The position numbers and the translations under genes were made by a program. The notes beneath the pieces were generated by a model. The model made no database searches. It saw nothing but the letters and a program-made list of their open reading frames with translations, and had not been told where the DNA came from. Of a stretch of 64,000 bases of DNA, positions 1 to 8,290 are shown piece by piece (position 1 is the first letter of the stretch; each line of letters begins with the position of its first letter). Origin of the DNA: Rhodomicrobium lacus (GTDB lineage Bacteria > Pseudomonadota > Alphaproteobacteria > Rhizobiales > Rhodomicrobiaceae); the NCBI RefSeq assembly GCF_003992725.1, contig NZ_RZNF01000007.1, positions 124,001 to 188,000 of the forward strand, read 5' to 3'.

Positions 1-1652
1 GGATCGACACCGCCATCGCTCCAGCCCCAGACGGAGCCCGCGAGCGCCGCCGTCACATCCGGCGAAAGCCCGAGCGCCTTGCCCACCTCGCGCACCGCGC
101 CCCGCGTGCGATAGCAGATGACGGTTGCGCACAGCCCGGCGCGGTGGCGGCCGAAGCGGCTGTATATGTATTGAATCACCTCTTCGCGGCGCTCATGCTC
201 GAAATCGACGTCGATGTCTGGCGGCTCGTGGCGCGCGTCGGAGATGAAGCGCTCGAACAGGAGATTGGAGCGCGCCGGGTCCACGCCCGTGATGCCGAGC
301 GCGTAGCACACGGCCGAGTTTGCCGCCGAGCCGCGCCCCTGATGCAGGATGTTCTTCTCCCGCGCGAAGCGGACGATGTCCTCGACCGTGAGGAAGAACG
401 GCGCGTAGCCGAAGCGTGCGATCAGGTCGAATTCATGCCGCACCTGCTCCGCCACATCGTCGGGCACGCCGTCCGGATAGCGCCGTCCGAGCCCCTCCCA
501 TGTGAGGCGCTCCAGCCGGGCCTGCGGAGCTTCGCCGTCGGGCGCGATCTCCTCGGGATATTCGTATGTCAGTTCGGCGAGGCTGAAAGTGCAGCGCGCC
601 GCGAGCTTAACCGTGTTTGCCACGGCCTCCGGATACCCGGCGAACAGTCGCACCATTTCCGCGGGCGCTTTCAGATGCCGCTCGGCGTTCGCCGCGAGCC
701 GGAAGCCCGCTTCGTCGATGGTGCAGGCGTGGCGGATGCAGGTGAGGACGTCCTGAAGGCGGCGGCGCGCAGGGACGTGGCAGAGCACGTCGCCGGTTGC
801 GACGAGCGGAACGCAAACGGCGGCGGCGAGCGCGGCGAGACGGGCGATGCGCGGGCCATCGTCGCCACGGAAGCGATGGCTCGCGGCGAGGTAGACCCGA
901 TCCGGCAACCGCGCGGCGAGCGTTTGCAGGTGGCGGCGGAAGTCGGCCATGCGGCGCGGGCTTCGGAAGATGTCGTCCGGCGGCAGCACGGCGACGATCT
1001 GCCCTTCCGCGAAGGACAGGAAGTCTTCCAGCGCGAGACGGCATTCGCCCTTCGGGATCGTGTCCTCCGGTCCGCGGTCGCCGAGGCCCTGGGCGAGACT
1101 TGCGTCGGCGTGTGGCTCAGCCTGATGCGATGCCGCGTCCATCGCGGTATCGAACGGCGCGCCATTCTCCGCGTCGGCGAGCGGAAAGGACGGCGACGCT
1201 TCCGACGGCCTTTTCGGCCACGGCAAGACGTTGGAGCAAGGCTCTCGCGTTTGCGGTTCGGGAACGGGGCGGGGCTTCGATTGGGCTGGCTTCGAGCGGC
1301 TTTGCGCGGCGGAGAGGGCTTCGCTCCTGATGACGCGGTCCGACTTGCCGAGCGTCAGAAGCCGGCACAGCCGCCCGTAAGCCGCGCGGCCGGTCGGATA
1401 GCACAGAAGATCAGGCGCTCCGTCGACGAAGGAAAGGCGGCAGCCGATGATCAGCTTCACACCATGGTCACGGGCGGCGAGATGCGCGCGCACAATGCCA
1501 GCGAGCGAGTTTCTGTCCGTGATGGCGATGGCGGACAGGCCGAGTTCCGCCGCGCGCGCCACGAGTTCGTGCGGATGCGATGCGCCTTCTAGAAACGAAA
1601 AGTTCGTCGCGGCCTGAAGCTCGGCATAGCGCGGCGGCGCTTTCGCGATCAT
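1..1652 (-). CDS. dnaE2: Error-prone DNA polymerase DnaE2 (N-terminal part, cut by window edge)
   Basis: About 550 N-terminal residues of a C-family polymerase alpha subunit are present; the rest lies beyond base 1. The frame opens with an ATG at 1652-1650 that overlaps the imuB stop in an ATGA arrangement, so the two are translationally coupled. A PHP-like domain at the N-terminus ([18 protein letters not shown]) has lost several of the metal-binding histidines, as is usual in this group. The palm motif PPDIDVDF sits near residue 480 and supplies the catalytic aspartates. In the imuA-imuB-dnaE2 cassette this is the polymerase that carries out translesion synthesis after DNA damage. It is distinct from the replicative dnaE at 47924-51379. 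The call rests on sequence pattern plus cassette context. Confidence 0.93.
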   Translation of the reverse strand, partial: MIAKAPPRYAELQAATNFSFLEGASHPHELVARAAELGLSAIAITDRNSLAGIVRAHLAARDHGVKLIIGCRLSFVDGAPDLLCYPTGRAAYGRLCRLLTLGKSDRVIRSEALSAAQSRSKPAQSKPRPVPEPQTREPCSNVLPWPKRPSEASPSFPLADAENGAPFDTAMDAASHQAEPHADASLAQGLGDRGPEDTIPKGECRLALEDFLSFAEGQIVAVLPPDDIFRSPRRMADFRRHLQTLAARLPDRVYLAASHRFRGDDGPRIARLAALAAAVCVPLVATGDVLCHVPARRRLQDVLTCIRHACTIDEAGFRLAANAERHLKAPAEMVRLFAGYPEAVANTVKLAARCTFSLAELTYEYPEEIAPDGEAPQARLERLTWEGLGRRYPDGVPDDVAEQVRHEFDLIARFGYAPFFLTVEDIVRFAREKNILHQGRGSAANSAVCYALGITGVDPARSNLLFERFISDARHEPPDIDVDFEHERREEVIQYIYSRFGRHRAGLCATVICYRTRGAVREVGKALGLSPDVTAALAGSVWGWSDGGVD

Positions 1653-3646
1653 GCGAACACTCCGTGCAAATACCAGCGTGGCGGGCGCTCGCCGCCATAT
1701 TCACCTTCGCGATAGACCCAGAAGCGCATGCCGTGCGCGCTTTCCACGCGATAATAATCGCGTACCTCGCGGTCTTCGTCGCGCAGCGCTCGCCACCATT
1801 CGGACGCGATGCGCTCCGGCCCGTCCGCGCGCACGATGCGGTGGACGACCTTGCGCCAGCGGAACAGCATCGGCGGCGCGTCGGGGAGCACGGCGGTCAC
1901 ATCGATGGGATGGGGCCGTGTAAAGAGGCGGACGGGGCGCTCGGGCAGCAAGTCCCAAGGCGAGGGCTCCGTGGCCGGCTGTTTCGGGGAGCGCCTGCCC
2001 TTTGATCCGCGACCTCGTTCCGCTTTGCCGCGTGGAAGGGATGTCTCGTCAGGCTGACGCGACTGCGTTTCGTCTTTGAGCGCGGCGTGGGACGACGGCT
2101 TGAACCCAGCGGAAGCGAGCAATCGGGGCGCCCCAGTCGCTTCGCCTGTTTGCAGCGAGGAAGCGCGCGGACAGCCCGGCGATCCGGCGTCTCTCGAATG
2201 CGGCTCGGGCATGCGCAACTCGGGCATGGCACCGCGCGCGTCGCAAAGCGCGAAGGACGCAGCCTCCTTCTTCTCAGCCGCCAGACGCGGGGTTTCAGCG
2301 ACCGCGAATGCCGTTCCCGCGTCGGCGAGCGCGGGTTGCCTTGCCACGGCGCGCTCGGGAATATGGCTTTCGCGCAGCGCGAAGCGGTAGACGCGCCCCT
2401 CGCCGAAGCGGTTCTCGATCCCGTCGATGAGCGCCGCGAGGTCTTCGAGGCTCGCTTCGCCCCGCACCTTGCGCAAGATGTTGGACTGGCGCGCTTCGAG
2501 CGGCTCCACCTTCGAGGCGAAGATCATGGCGGAATCGATGCCGAAGCCGGGATCGATGAGCGGCAGCTTCTCGCGGAAGAGGCGCATCACGCGAGCCGGA
2601 TCGCGGCAGGGAAGCGCTGTCGTCACGGCCTGCCCTTCCACGCCGCCATCGGCGCGGAAAAAGCTTACCTCGAAGGTGAGGCCGCCGTGCCGCTCCCGTT
2701 CGAGGCGGCGGCACAGCATGTCGAGCAGCGCACGCGTGACGCGCTCGATGTCCTCCGGCGCGGCCAGGGGCTCGGCGAAGCGCAGGCGTTCGAGCCAGGG
2801 CGACGGCTCGCGCAGGAAATCGATGGCTTCTTCGGCGCGGCCGAGCGCCTTGTCGAGTTGCGGCAGAAGGTCGGGAAAGCGGCGCGCGAGACCGGCGCGC
2901 GGCATGGGCAGCACGTCGCCCACCGTGTAAAGGCCGAGCTTGCGCAGCACGCTTGCGGTTTCGGCGGCGATACGCAGCCGCTCGACGGGCAGCGGCGCAA
3001 GCAGGGCGGCGAGGCCGGCTTCAACGCGCCGATCCTCCCCGCTCTCGAACAGGGTCGACTGCCTCGGCAGGAGCGACGGCGTATCCCCGGCGGCGGCCGC
3101 GAAGTCATCCGCGATCACGTAGCGTTCGGCGTGATGGGCGAGCGCAAAGGCCGCGCCGAAGGTGGGCGCGATGGCAGCGCGGGCCGGAATGCCCCGCGCT
3201 TCGAGGCGGCCGAGCAGATCGTCGGCGAGTTTGTCCTCATCGGTCGCAGCGCCGCAGCGGCGATCCGACTTTTCGTTCAGGCGCCCGGCTCCGAACGCGG
3301 GTTGAGCGAAGAGATGCGCGCAGCCGGTGATGTCGAGCCAGAGGCCGGACGGCGCGGGCGCGGTCGCGGGCGTATAGCGCTGCGCCCACAGGGCGAGTGC
3401 GGCGCGTGCGTCGGCCTCGGCGGCGGGATCGGCGTCGGCGGTGACGAGTTTCGGGCATACCGCGAGCGCGTCGGCCAGCGGCTGGTGCAGGGAGATCCCC
3501 GCCTCGATAGCGGGGCCGTCCAGCGCGGCGATGCGGCGGACGGTGCCGTGCTTCTCAAGAAGGGCGAGCGGTTCGCGCCGCTTCGCGAGCCTCGGGCGCT
3601 TCAGCCGCGCGAGCGTCATCGCAAAGTTCGGCAACCACACGTACAT
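1649..3646 (-). CDS. imuB: ImuB, Y-family polymerase-like mutasome protein
   Basis: A 665-residue DinB/UmuC-like protein. ImuB proteins are related to Y-family polymerases but usually lack catalytic acidic residues and act as a beta-clamp-binding hub that brings ImuA and DnaE2 together. The start chosen is the ATG at 3646 ([15 protein letters not shown]), which matches the family N-terminus; the frame stays open upstream to 3787, but that stretch lies inside imuA and looks like out-of-frame shadow. The gene overlaps imuA by 92 bases and shares ATGA with dnaE2. The region around residues 460-600 is low-complexity and charged, typical of the linker before the C-terminal tail. The confident part is family membership; loss of catalysis is family knowledge. 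Confidence 0.92.
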   Translation of the reverse strand: MYVWLPNFAMTLARLKRPRLAKRREPLALLEKHGTVRRIAALDGPAIEAGISLHQPLADALAVCPKLVTADADPAAEADARAALALWAQRYTPATAPAPSGLWLDITGCAHLFAQPAFGAGRLNEKSDRRCGAATDEDKLADDLLGRLEARGIPARAAIAPTFGAAFALAHHAERYVIADDFAAAAGDTPSLLPRQSTLFESGEDRRVEAGLAALLAPLPVERLRIAAETASVLRKLGLYTVGDVLPMPRAGLARRFPDLLPQLDKALGRAEEAIDFLREPSPWLERLRFAEPLAAPEDIERVTRALLDMLCRRLERERHGGLTFEVSFFRADGGVEGQAVTTALPCRDPARVMRLFREKLPLIDPGFGIDSAMIFASKVEPLEARQSNILRKVRGEASLEDLAALIDGIENRFGEGRVYRFALRESHIPERAVARQPALADAGTAFAVAETPRLAAEKKEAASFALCDARGAMPELRMPEPHSRDAGSPGCPRASSLQTGEATGAPRLLASAGFKPSSHAALKDETQSRQPDETSLPRGKAERGRGSKGRRSPKQPATEPSPWDLLPERPVRLFTRPHPIDVTAVLPDAPPMLFRWRKVVHRIVRADGPERIASEWWRALRDEDREVRDYYRVESAHGMRFWVYREGEYGGERPPRWYLHGVFA

Positions 3647-4475
3647 GGCCCGCTTTCCCGTGGCCCGCTTCAAAAGTGTGCCCGTCTGCGCCATCGAGTG
3701 CCTCCACGATAAAGGATGCGGTTCTTCCATTGCGGCAATAGTCGAGGTCGAGACGCCAACGCGGGGGCCCGAGGCCGCCGAAGACATCGGACGAAGGAAC
3801 GGCGGCGACGCGCCAGCGGGTAGAGGCGGCCCCGCTCGGCTCGCCGGCCACGCCTCTGGGCTTCACCACATGGCGGCGGACGAGGAGCGCGAGCGCGTTT
3901 GAAGTCCGCGCGGCGGCGTCGAGCCTGCGCCCGGTTTTCAGCGTAAGCGCGCCCGCCTCGCCGAGCACGGCGGCGACGGCCCGCGAATGAAGCGCCTCTT
4001 CCATGACGGCCAGCACTTCGGCGTCCTTCCGGCAGTCCACGAAAACGATGCGCGCCGGGTCGAGGCCGAAGCGGCGAAGGCCGGGCACGTAACAATCGCT
4101 TTGGCTCGCGGCCCATAGCGCGACGCCGCCTCGCACGCGCAGGTGAGCGGCCAGCACGGTCGCCGCGAAGGCTGTCACCGATGGCGCGAGTTCGGCTTCG
4201 AGCGCGGCTGCGGTGAACTCATGCAGTGCGCCGAGCGAAAGGCCGCCGCCGGGCAGGGGCTCGTTCAGCCGTGGATCGGCGAAGGGCAGCACGGGCGGCG
4301 CCCTGCCATCGTCGAGATAGTGGCCTTCGATGGCGCGGACCTGCATCCTGAGCGCGTCCAGAACGCCGGAAACCGCAGACCCGGCACGCCGGTCCGAAGC
4401 TCGGTTCTCTCGCATCGCGGTTTGCGGCCGGGCGCCTTTTTCGGCACGGCGATCTGACGGAGGGCTGACGCTCAT
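3555..4475 (-). CDS. imuA: ImuA, RecA/SulA-like mutasome protein
   Basis: A 306-residue protein with the ImuA pattern: an early segment around LPFADPRLNEPLPGGGLSLG followed by a RecA-fold core (VTAFAATVLAAHL, VALWAASQ, RIVFVDCRKDAEVLAVMEEAL). ImuA proteins are RecA-like but lack a clear Walker A, which is also missing here. It is the first gene of the cassette, followed by imuB and dnaE2 with overlaps, so all three should be made from one transcript. The ATG at 4475 has no good Shine-Dalgarno sequence; an internal ATG about 20 codons later is an alternative start. A LexA-like site lies 11 bases upstream. It supports DNA-damage-induced mutagenesis. Confidence 0.88.
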   Translation of the reverse strand: MSVSPPSDRRAEKGARPQTAMRENRASDRRAGSAVSGVLDALRMQVRAIEGHYLDDGRAPPVLPFADPRLNEPLPGGGLSLGALHEFTAAALEAELAPSVTAFAATVLAAHLRVRGGVALWAASQSDCYVPGLRRFGLDPARIVFVDCRKDAEVLAVMEEALHSRAVAAVLGEAGALTLKTGRRLDAAARTSNALALLVRRHVVKPRGVAGEPSGAASTRWRVAAVPSSDVFGGLGPPRWRLDLDYCRNGRTASFIVEALDGADGHTFEAGHGKAGHVRVVAELCDDARAAEAPEAREAARTARPS

Positions 4476-4485
4476 GACACATTAT

Positions 4486-4500
4486 GATCCTGTTTTGTTC
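4486..4500. promoter_or_regulatory. Candidate LexA operator (SOS box) for imuA-imuB-dnaE2
   Basis: The sequence GATC-CTGTTTT-GTTC differs by one base from the alphaproteobacterial LexA consensus GTTC-N7-GTTC. It lies directly upstream of the imuA start, where such cassettes usually carry their SOS box. The position supports it; the mismatch in one half-site is a caveat. Confidence 0.5.
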
Positions 4501-4672
4501 TTGTTTTGGACCATAAACCCGCGTCAGTCAATCAGTTTGTTCTCGCATGAAAGCTGGGCGCAACCGGCCATCGCCGCCGTCTCGCCATTGCTCGCAAGGA
4601 ACCGTGCGCTCTGGCGCGCGCCAGAAAGAAAGATAGGGCGCGCTTTTAATCCAATCCGAAGCGGGATACGCT

Positions 4673-6454
4673 TCAATATCCGATCGCCGCCGAGTCGCCG
4701 TCGCGCAGGTCGGCCGCGCCGAGGAACAGCGGGCCTTTCTTCATGATGGAATTGGCGCGACCGAGCACCCGGTGCTGGAACGTGCCGTCCGCGTTCTTCG
4801 GCAGAATGAACCCGCGCGATTCGAGAAGCCGTAAAGTATCCTCGGACACACCCCGTTCGGTGATGACGTTATCCGGCATCCACTGGTGATGGATGCGCGG
4901 CGCGGCGGTGGCTTCGGCCACGTTCATGTCGAAGGTCAGCACGTTGAGAATCTCCTGCAGAACCACCGTGATGATCGTGCTGCCGCCGGGGCTGCCGGTG
5001 ACGAGATAGGGCGCGCCGTCCTTCATGACGATGGTGGGCGCCATCGAGGACAGCGGGCGCTTCCTGGGTTCGATCGCGTTCGCCTCGTCGCCGGTGAGGC
5101 CGAAGGCGTTCGGCGCGCCGGGCTTCGCGGAGAAATCGTCCATCTCGTTGTTGAGGAGGAAGCCCGCGCCGTCCACCGAATAGCCGCTGCCGAAGGCGAG
5201 GTTCAGCGTGTAGGTGTTCGCCACCGCGTTGCCCGCCTTGTCCATCACCGAAAAATGCGTCGTCTGCTCGCCCTCGGGCGCGGGCGGTTTGCCCGCCGAC
5301 ACGTCCGCCGATTTCGACGCGCGTTCGAGGTCGATGCCCTTGCGAAGCTCCGCCGCATAGGCCTTGTTCGTCAGCCCTGCCACCGGCACGGTAACAAAAT
5401 CAGGGTCGCCCAGATATTTCGCACGGTCCGCATAGGCGCGCCGCATCGCCTCGATGAGCCGGTGATAGGTGTCCGCGCTCTCGTTGCCGAGCGGTTTCAG
5501 GTCGTAACCTTCGAGGATGTTCAGCATCTGGATGACATGCACGCCGCCCGACGACGGCGGCGGCATGGAAACGATCTCGTAGCCGTTGTAGATGCCGCGC
5601 ACCGGCTCGCGCTCGACGGGCTTGTAGGCCTTAAGGTCGTCCGTGGTGATGAGGCCGTTATTCTTCTTCATCTCGGCGGCGATCAGTTCGGCGACTTCGC
5701 CCTCGTAGAAGCCCGCCGCGCCGCGCTCGCTGATCGCATGCAGCGTTTTCGCGAGGTCGGGCTGGCGCAGCACCTCGCCCATGCGATAAGGCTCGCCTTC
5801 AGGCTTCAGGAAGTAGCGCGCCGAAGACGGATCGGTCTTCAGCCGGTCCTTCGCCCGCGAGAAGGCATAGGCGAGGCCGTAGGGCACGACGACGCCCTCT
5901 TCCGCGAGCCGGATCGCGGGCGCCATCACTTGTTCGCGGGGCATCGTGCCGTATTTTTCGAGCGCGTAGAGCAGCCCCGCCACCGTTCCCGGCACACCCG
6001 CCGACGCGCGGCTGTAGCGCGCCTTGTCGCGATCCACAGCGCCGCGATTGTCGAGAAACATGTCGCGCGTGGCGGCCGCGGGGGCGGTTTCGCGATAGTC
6101 GAGCGCGATCTTCCGTCCGTCCGCCAGCGTGATCAGCATGAAGCCGCCGCCGCCGATATTACCCGCCTGCGGATGCGTGACGGCCATGGCGAAGCCGACA
6201 GCCACGGCCGCGTCGATTGCGTTTCCGCCAGCCTTGAGGATGTCCGCGCCGACCTGCGCGGCGACTTTCTCCTGCGCGGACACCATGCCGTTTTCGGCGA
6301 CGGTGGGCACGAAACGCGCGTCGAAACCGATGAGCGCGTCGGCCGCCGGATCGGTCGCCTTCTGCGCGAGCGCGGGCGGCGCGAAGGGAGCGAGGACCAG
6401 AAGCAGGACCAGCGAGACACAGAAGCAGCGAAGTGCGGATTTCGAATGCAGCAT
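4673..6454 (-). CDS. ggt: Gamma-glutamyltransferase (periplasmic, self-processing)
   Basis: A 593-residue Ntn-hydrolase that cleaves the gamma-glutamyl bond of glutathione and related compounds in the periplasm. A clear signal peptide ends at PPALAQ near residue 30. Family landmarks include GGNAIDAAVA, GNIGGGGFML, SMPPPSSGG and the autocleavage site TTHFSV, where the second Thr (about residue 398) should become the N-terminal nucleophile of the small subunit. Downstream PRKRPLSSMAPTIV and GSPGGSTIITVV are also typical of the small subunit. The length is normal for the family. The gene stands alone, divergent from the dehydrogenase at 6675, and the 220 bases between them must hold both promoters. 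Confidence 0.95.
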   Translation of the reverse strand: MLHSKSALRCFCVSLVLLLVLAPFAPPALAQKATDPAADALIGFDARFVPTVAENGMVSAQEKVAAQVGADILKAGGNAIDAAVAVGFAMAVTHPQAGNIGGGGFMLITLADGRKIALDYRETAPAAATRDMFLDNRGAVDRDKARYSRASAGVPGTVAGLLYALEKYGTMPREQVMAPAIRLAEEGVVVPYGLAYAFSRAKDRLKTDPSSARYFLKPEGEPYRMGEVLRQPDLAKTLHAISERGAAGFYEGEVAELIAAEMKKNNGLITTDDLKAYKPVEREPVRGIYNGYEIVSMPPPSSGGVHVIQMLNILEGYDLKPLGNESADTYHRLIEAMRRAYADRAKYLGDPDFVTVPVAGLTNKAYAAELRKGIDLERASKSADVSAGKPPAPEGEQTTHFSVMDKAGNAVANTYTLNLAFGSGYSVDGAGFLLNNEMDDFSAKPGAPNAFGLTGDEANAIEPRKRPLSSMAPTIVMKDGAPYLVTGSPGGSTIITVVLQEILNVLTFDMNVAEATAAPRIHHQWMPDNVITERGVSEDTLRLLESRGFILPKNADGTFQHRVLGRANSIMKKGPLFLGAADLRDGDSAAIGY

Positions 6455-6674
6455 GGGGTGTGGCCTGAAGGTTGGGGGGCAGGCTGACGGAATGGCGACA
6501 GATAAGATTTAACCGCGACTGCTTTGCAGCAGGAAATAGACATTCGTGTGAGAGGCACGGAATTGGAAACGATACTCACGCATCCGGCAAGCCGGAGGCG
6601 GGAACGACGCCAGCCGAAAGCAGTTGAACACAGAGGCAAACGGGCGGGCGCGCTTTCCATTCACGAGGCCCATC

Positions 6675-8108
6675 ATGACACATCACGCGGGACATGGTTA
6701 CGAGGCGAAGGCGGCGCAGGGCGAAGGCGGCGGCGGCCCGAAGCTCAAGACCGAAAATCCGGCGACGGGCGAGCCGGGCCGAACATACGAAGGCCATTCG
6801 CGCGAACAGGCGCTCACGATTGCGCGCGAGGTGCGCGAGGCGTTTCCCGGCTGGCGGTGCACGTCATTCACGGAGCGCGGCATCGTCGTCGGCACAGCCG
6901 GGCGCATCCTTCGCGAGCGGAAGGACACGTTCGCCCGGCTGATGGCCGAAGAGATGGGCAAGCCCGTCACGGAGGGGCTCGCAGAGATCGAGAAATGCGC
7001 GTTCAACTGCGATTATTTCGTCGAGAATGCCGAGCGGTTTCTCGCGAATGAGCCGGTCGAACTCGAAGGGGGACGCGCCTATGTCACCTTCAACCCGCTC
7101 GGGCCTCTGTTGGCCGTGATGCCTTGGAATTTTCCCTTCTGGCAGGTGTTCCGCGCCGCCGTGCCCGCGCTGATGGCGGGTAACACGGTGCTCCTGAAGC
7201 ACGCGAGCAACGTGCCCGGCTCGGCGCTCGCCATCGAGGACGTGTTTCGCGAGGCAGGCGCGCCCGACAATGTGTTTCGCACCATCCTGATCGCTGGTCG
7301 CGACACGGCGGAGCTGATCGACAGCCCGCATGTCGCCGCGGTGACGCTCACCGGCAGCGTGGCTGCGGGCAAGGCCGTGGCCGAGGCGGCGGGCCGCAAT
7401 CTCAAGAAGACCGTGCTCGAACTCGGCGGCAGCGACGCCTACCTCGTGCTCGAAGATGCGGACATCGAGCAAGCCGCCACCGTCGCCGCGAAAGCCCGCA
7501 TGGTGAACGGCGGCCAGAGCTGCATCGCGGGCAAGCGCTTCGTCGTGATCGCGCCGGTGCGAGAAGCATTCGAGACGGCGCTCGCGGCAAAGATGAGCGC
7601 GATCCGCATGGGCGATCCGCTCGACCCGGCAACGAAGCTCGGCCCGCTCGTAAGCGTGGGCGCGCGCGACGAAATCCACCGGCAGGTGCGCGAGAGCATC
7701 GAGAAGGGCGCGCGGCTCCTTTGCGGCGGCGAGGTGCCCGACCGGCGGGGTGCGTGGTATCCGCCGACGGTGCTTGCCGACGTGAGGCCGGGCCAGCCCG
7801 CTTACGACGAAGAAGTGTTCGGCCCTGTCGCCGCGATCATCGAGGCGCGCGACGTCGAACACGCGATCCGCATCGCGAACGACTCCGAATTCGGCCTCGG
7901 TTCGGGCGTGCTGACCCGCGACATCCGGCGCGGAGAGGAAATCGCAGCGAACGACCTCGAAGCGGGCATGGCGTTCGTGAACGAGAACGTGCGATCCGAC
8001 CCGCGCATGCCGTTCGGCGGCGTGAAGCACTCGGGCTACGGCCGCGAATGCGGCGTGTTCGGCATCCGCGAATTCGTGAACATCAAGAGCGTCCACGTGC
8101 GCGAATAG
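6675..8108 (+). CDS. NAD(P)-dependent succinate-semialdehyde dehydrogenase (aldehyde dehydrogenase family)
   Basis: A 477-residue aldehyde dehydrogenase. The catalytic Cys is at about residue 283 in GGQSCIAGKRF and the general-base Glu at about 249 in LELGGSD; MPWNFPFWQ and LTGSVAAGKAVA belong to the substrate and cofactor-binding core. Short-form enzymes with this set resemble the Sad/YneI and GabD-type group that oxidises succinate semialdehyde to succinate, feeding the TCA cycle. The substrate is inferred from similarity, so a related aldehyde is possible. The ATG at 6675 (MTHHAGHGYEAK) is preferred to a TTG at 6624 because the extra residues look non-conserved. No transaminase partner gene is nearby. 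Confidence 0.85.
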   Translation: MTHHAGHGYEAKAAQGEGGGGPKLKTENPATGEPGRTYEGHSREQALTIAREVREAFPGWRCTSFTERGIVVGTAGRILRERKDTFARLMAEEMGKPVTEGLAEIEKCAFNCDYFVENAERFLANEPVELEGGRAYVTFNPLGPLLAVMPWNFPFWQVFRAAVPALMAGNTVLLKHASNVPGSALAIEDVFREAGAPDNVFRTILIAGRDTAELIDSPHVAAVTLTGSVAAGKAVAEAAGRNLKKTVLELGGSDAYLVLEDADIEQAATVAAKARMVNGGQSCIAGKRFVVIAPVREAFETALAAKMSAIRMGDPLDPATKLGPLVSVGARDEIHRQVRESIEKGARLLCGGEVPDRRGAWYPPTVLADVRPGQPAYDEEVFGPVAAIIEARDVEHAIRIANDSEFGLGSGVLTRDIRRGEEIAANDLEAGMAFVNENVRSDPRMPFGGVKHSGYGRECGVFGIREFVNIKSVHVRE

Positions 8109-8290
8109 CGGCGAGGTGACCGAAGAGCGTTCTGTTGCGCGGGAAGCGCACCCGTCGCCCAAGCTCAACTCGCCTCGCATGACCGGCAGCCGCACGGAAT
8201 GGTTGACGGCGCTCCCCGCCTTATTGCCCGCAAACTTGCCCTTTAGTACACCAGCAATCCTGTATTTCACGGTTTCCAAGGGTTTGCTCG

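Noticed and set aside
144-1592. Long open frame on the plus strand opposite dnaE2, and similar ones opposite imuB, ggt, leuA, dnaE and bamA
   Set aside because: These are antisense shadows typical of high-GC codon usage; their translations are Arg/Ala/His-rich, match no family, and the opposite strand carries a clear gene each time.
4660-4690. GAAGCG/CGCTTC hairpin at the ggt stop as terminator
   Set aside because: Short stem with no T-run following.
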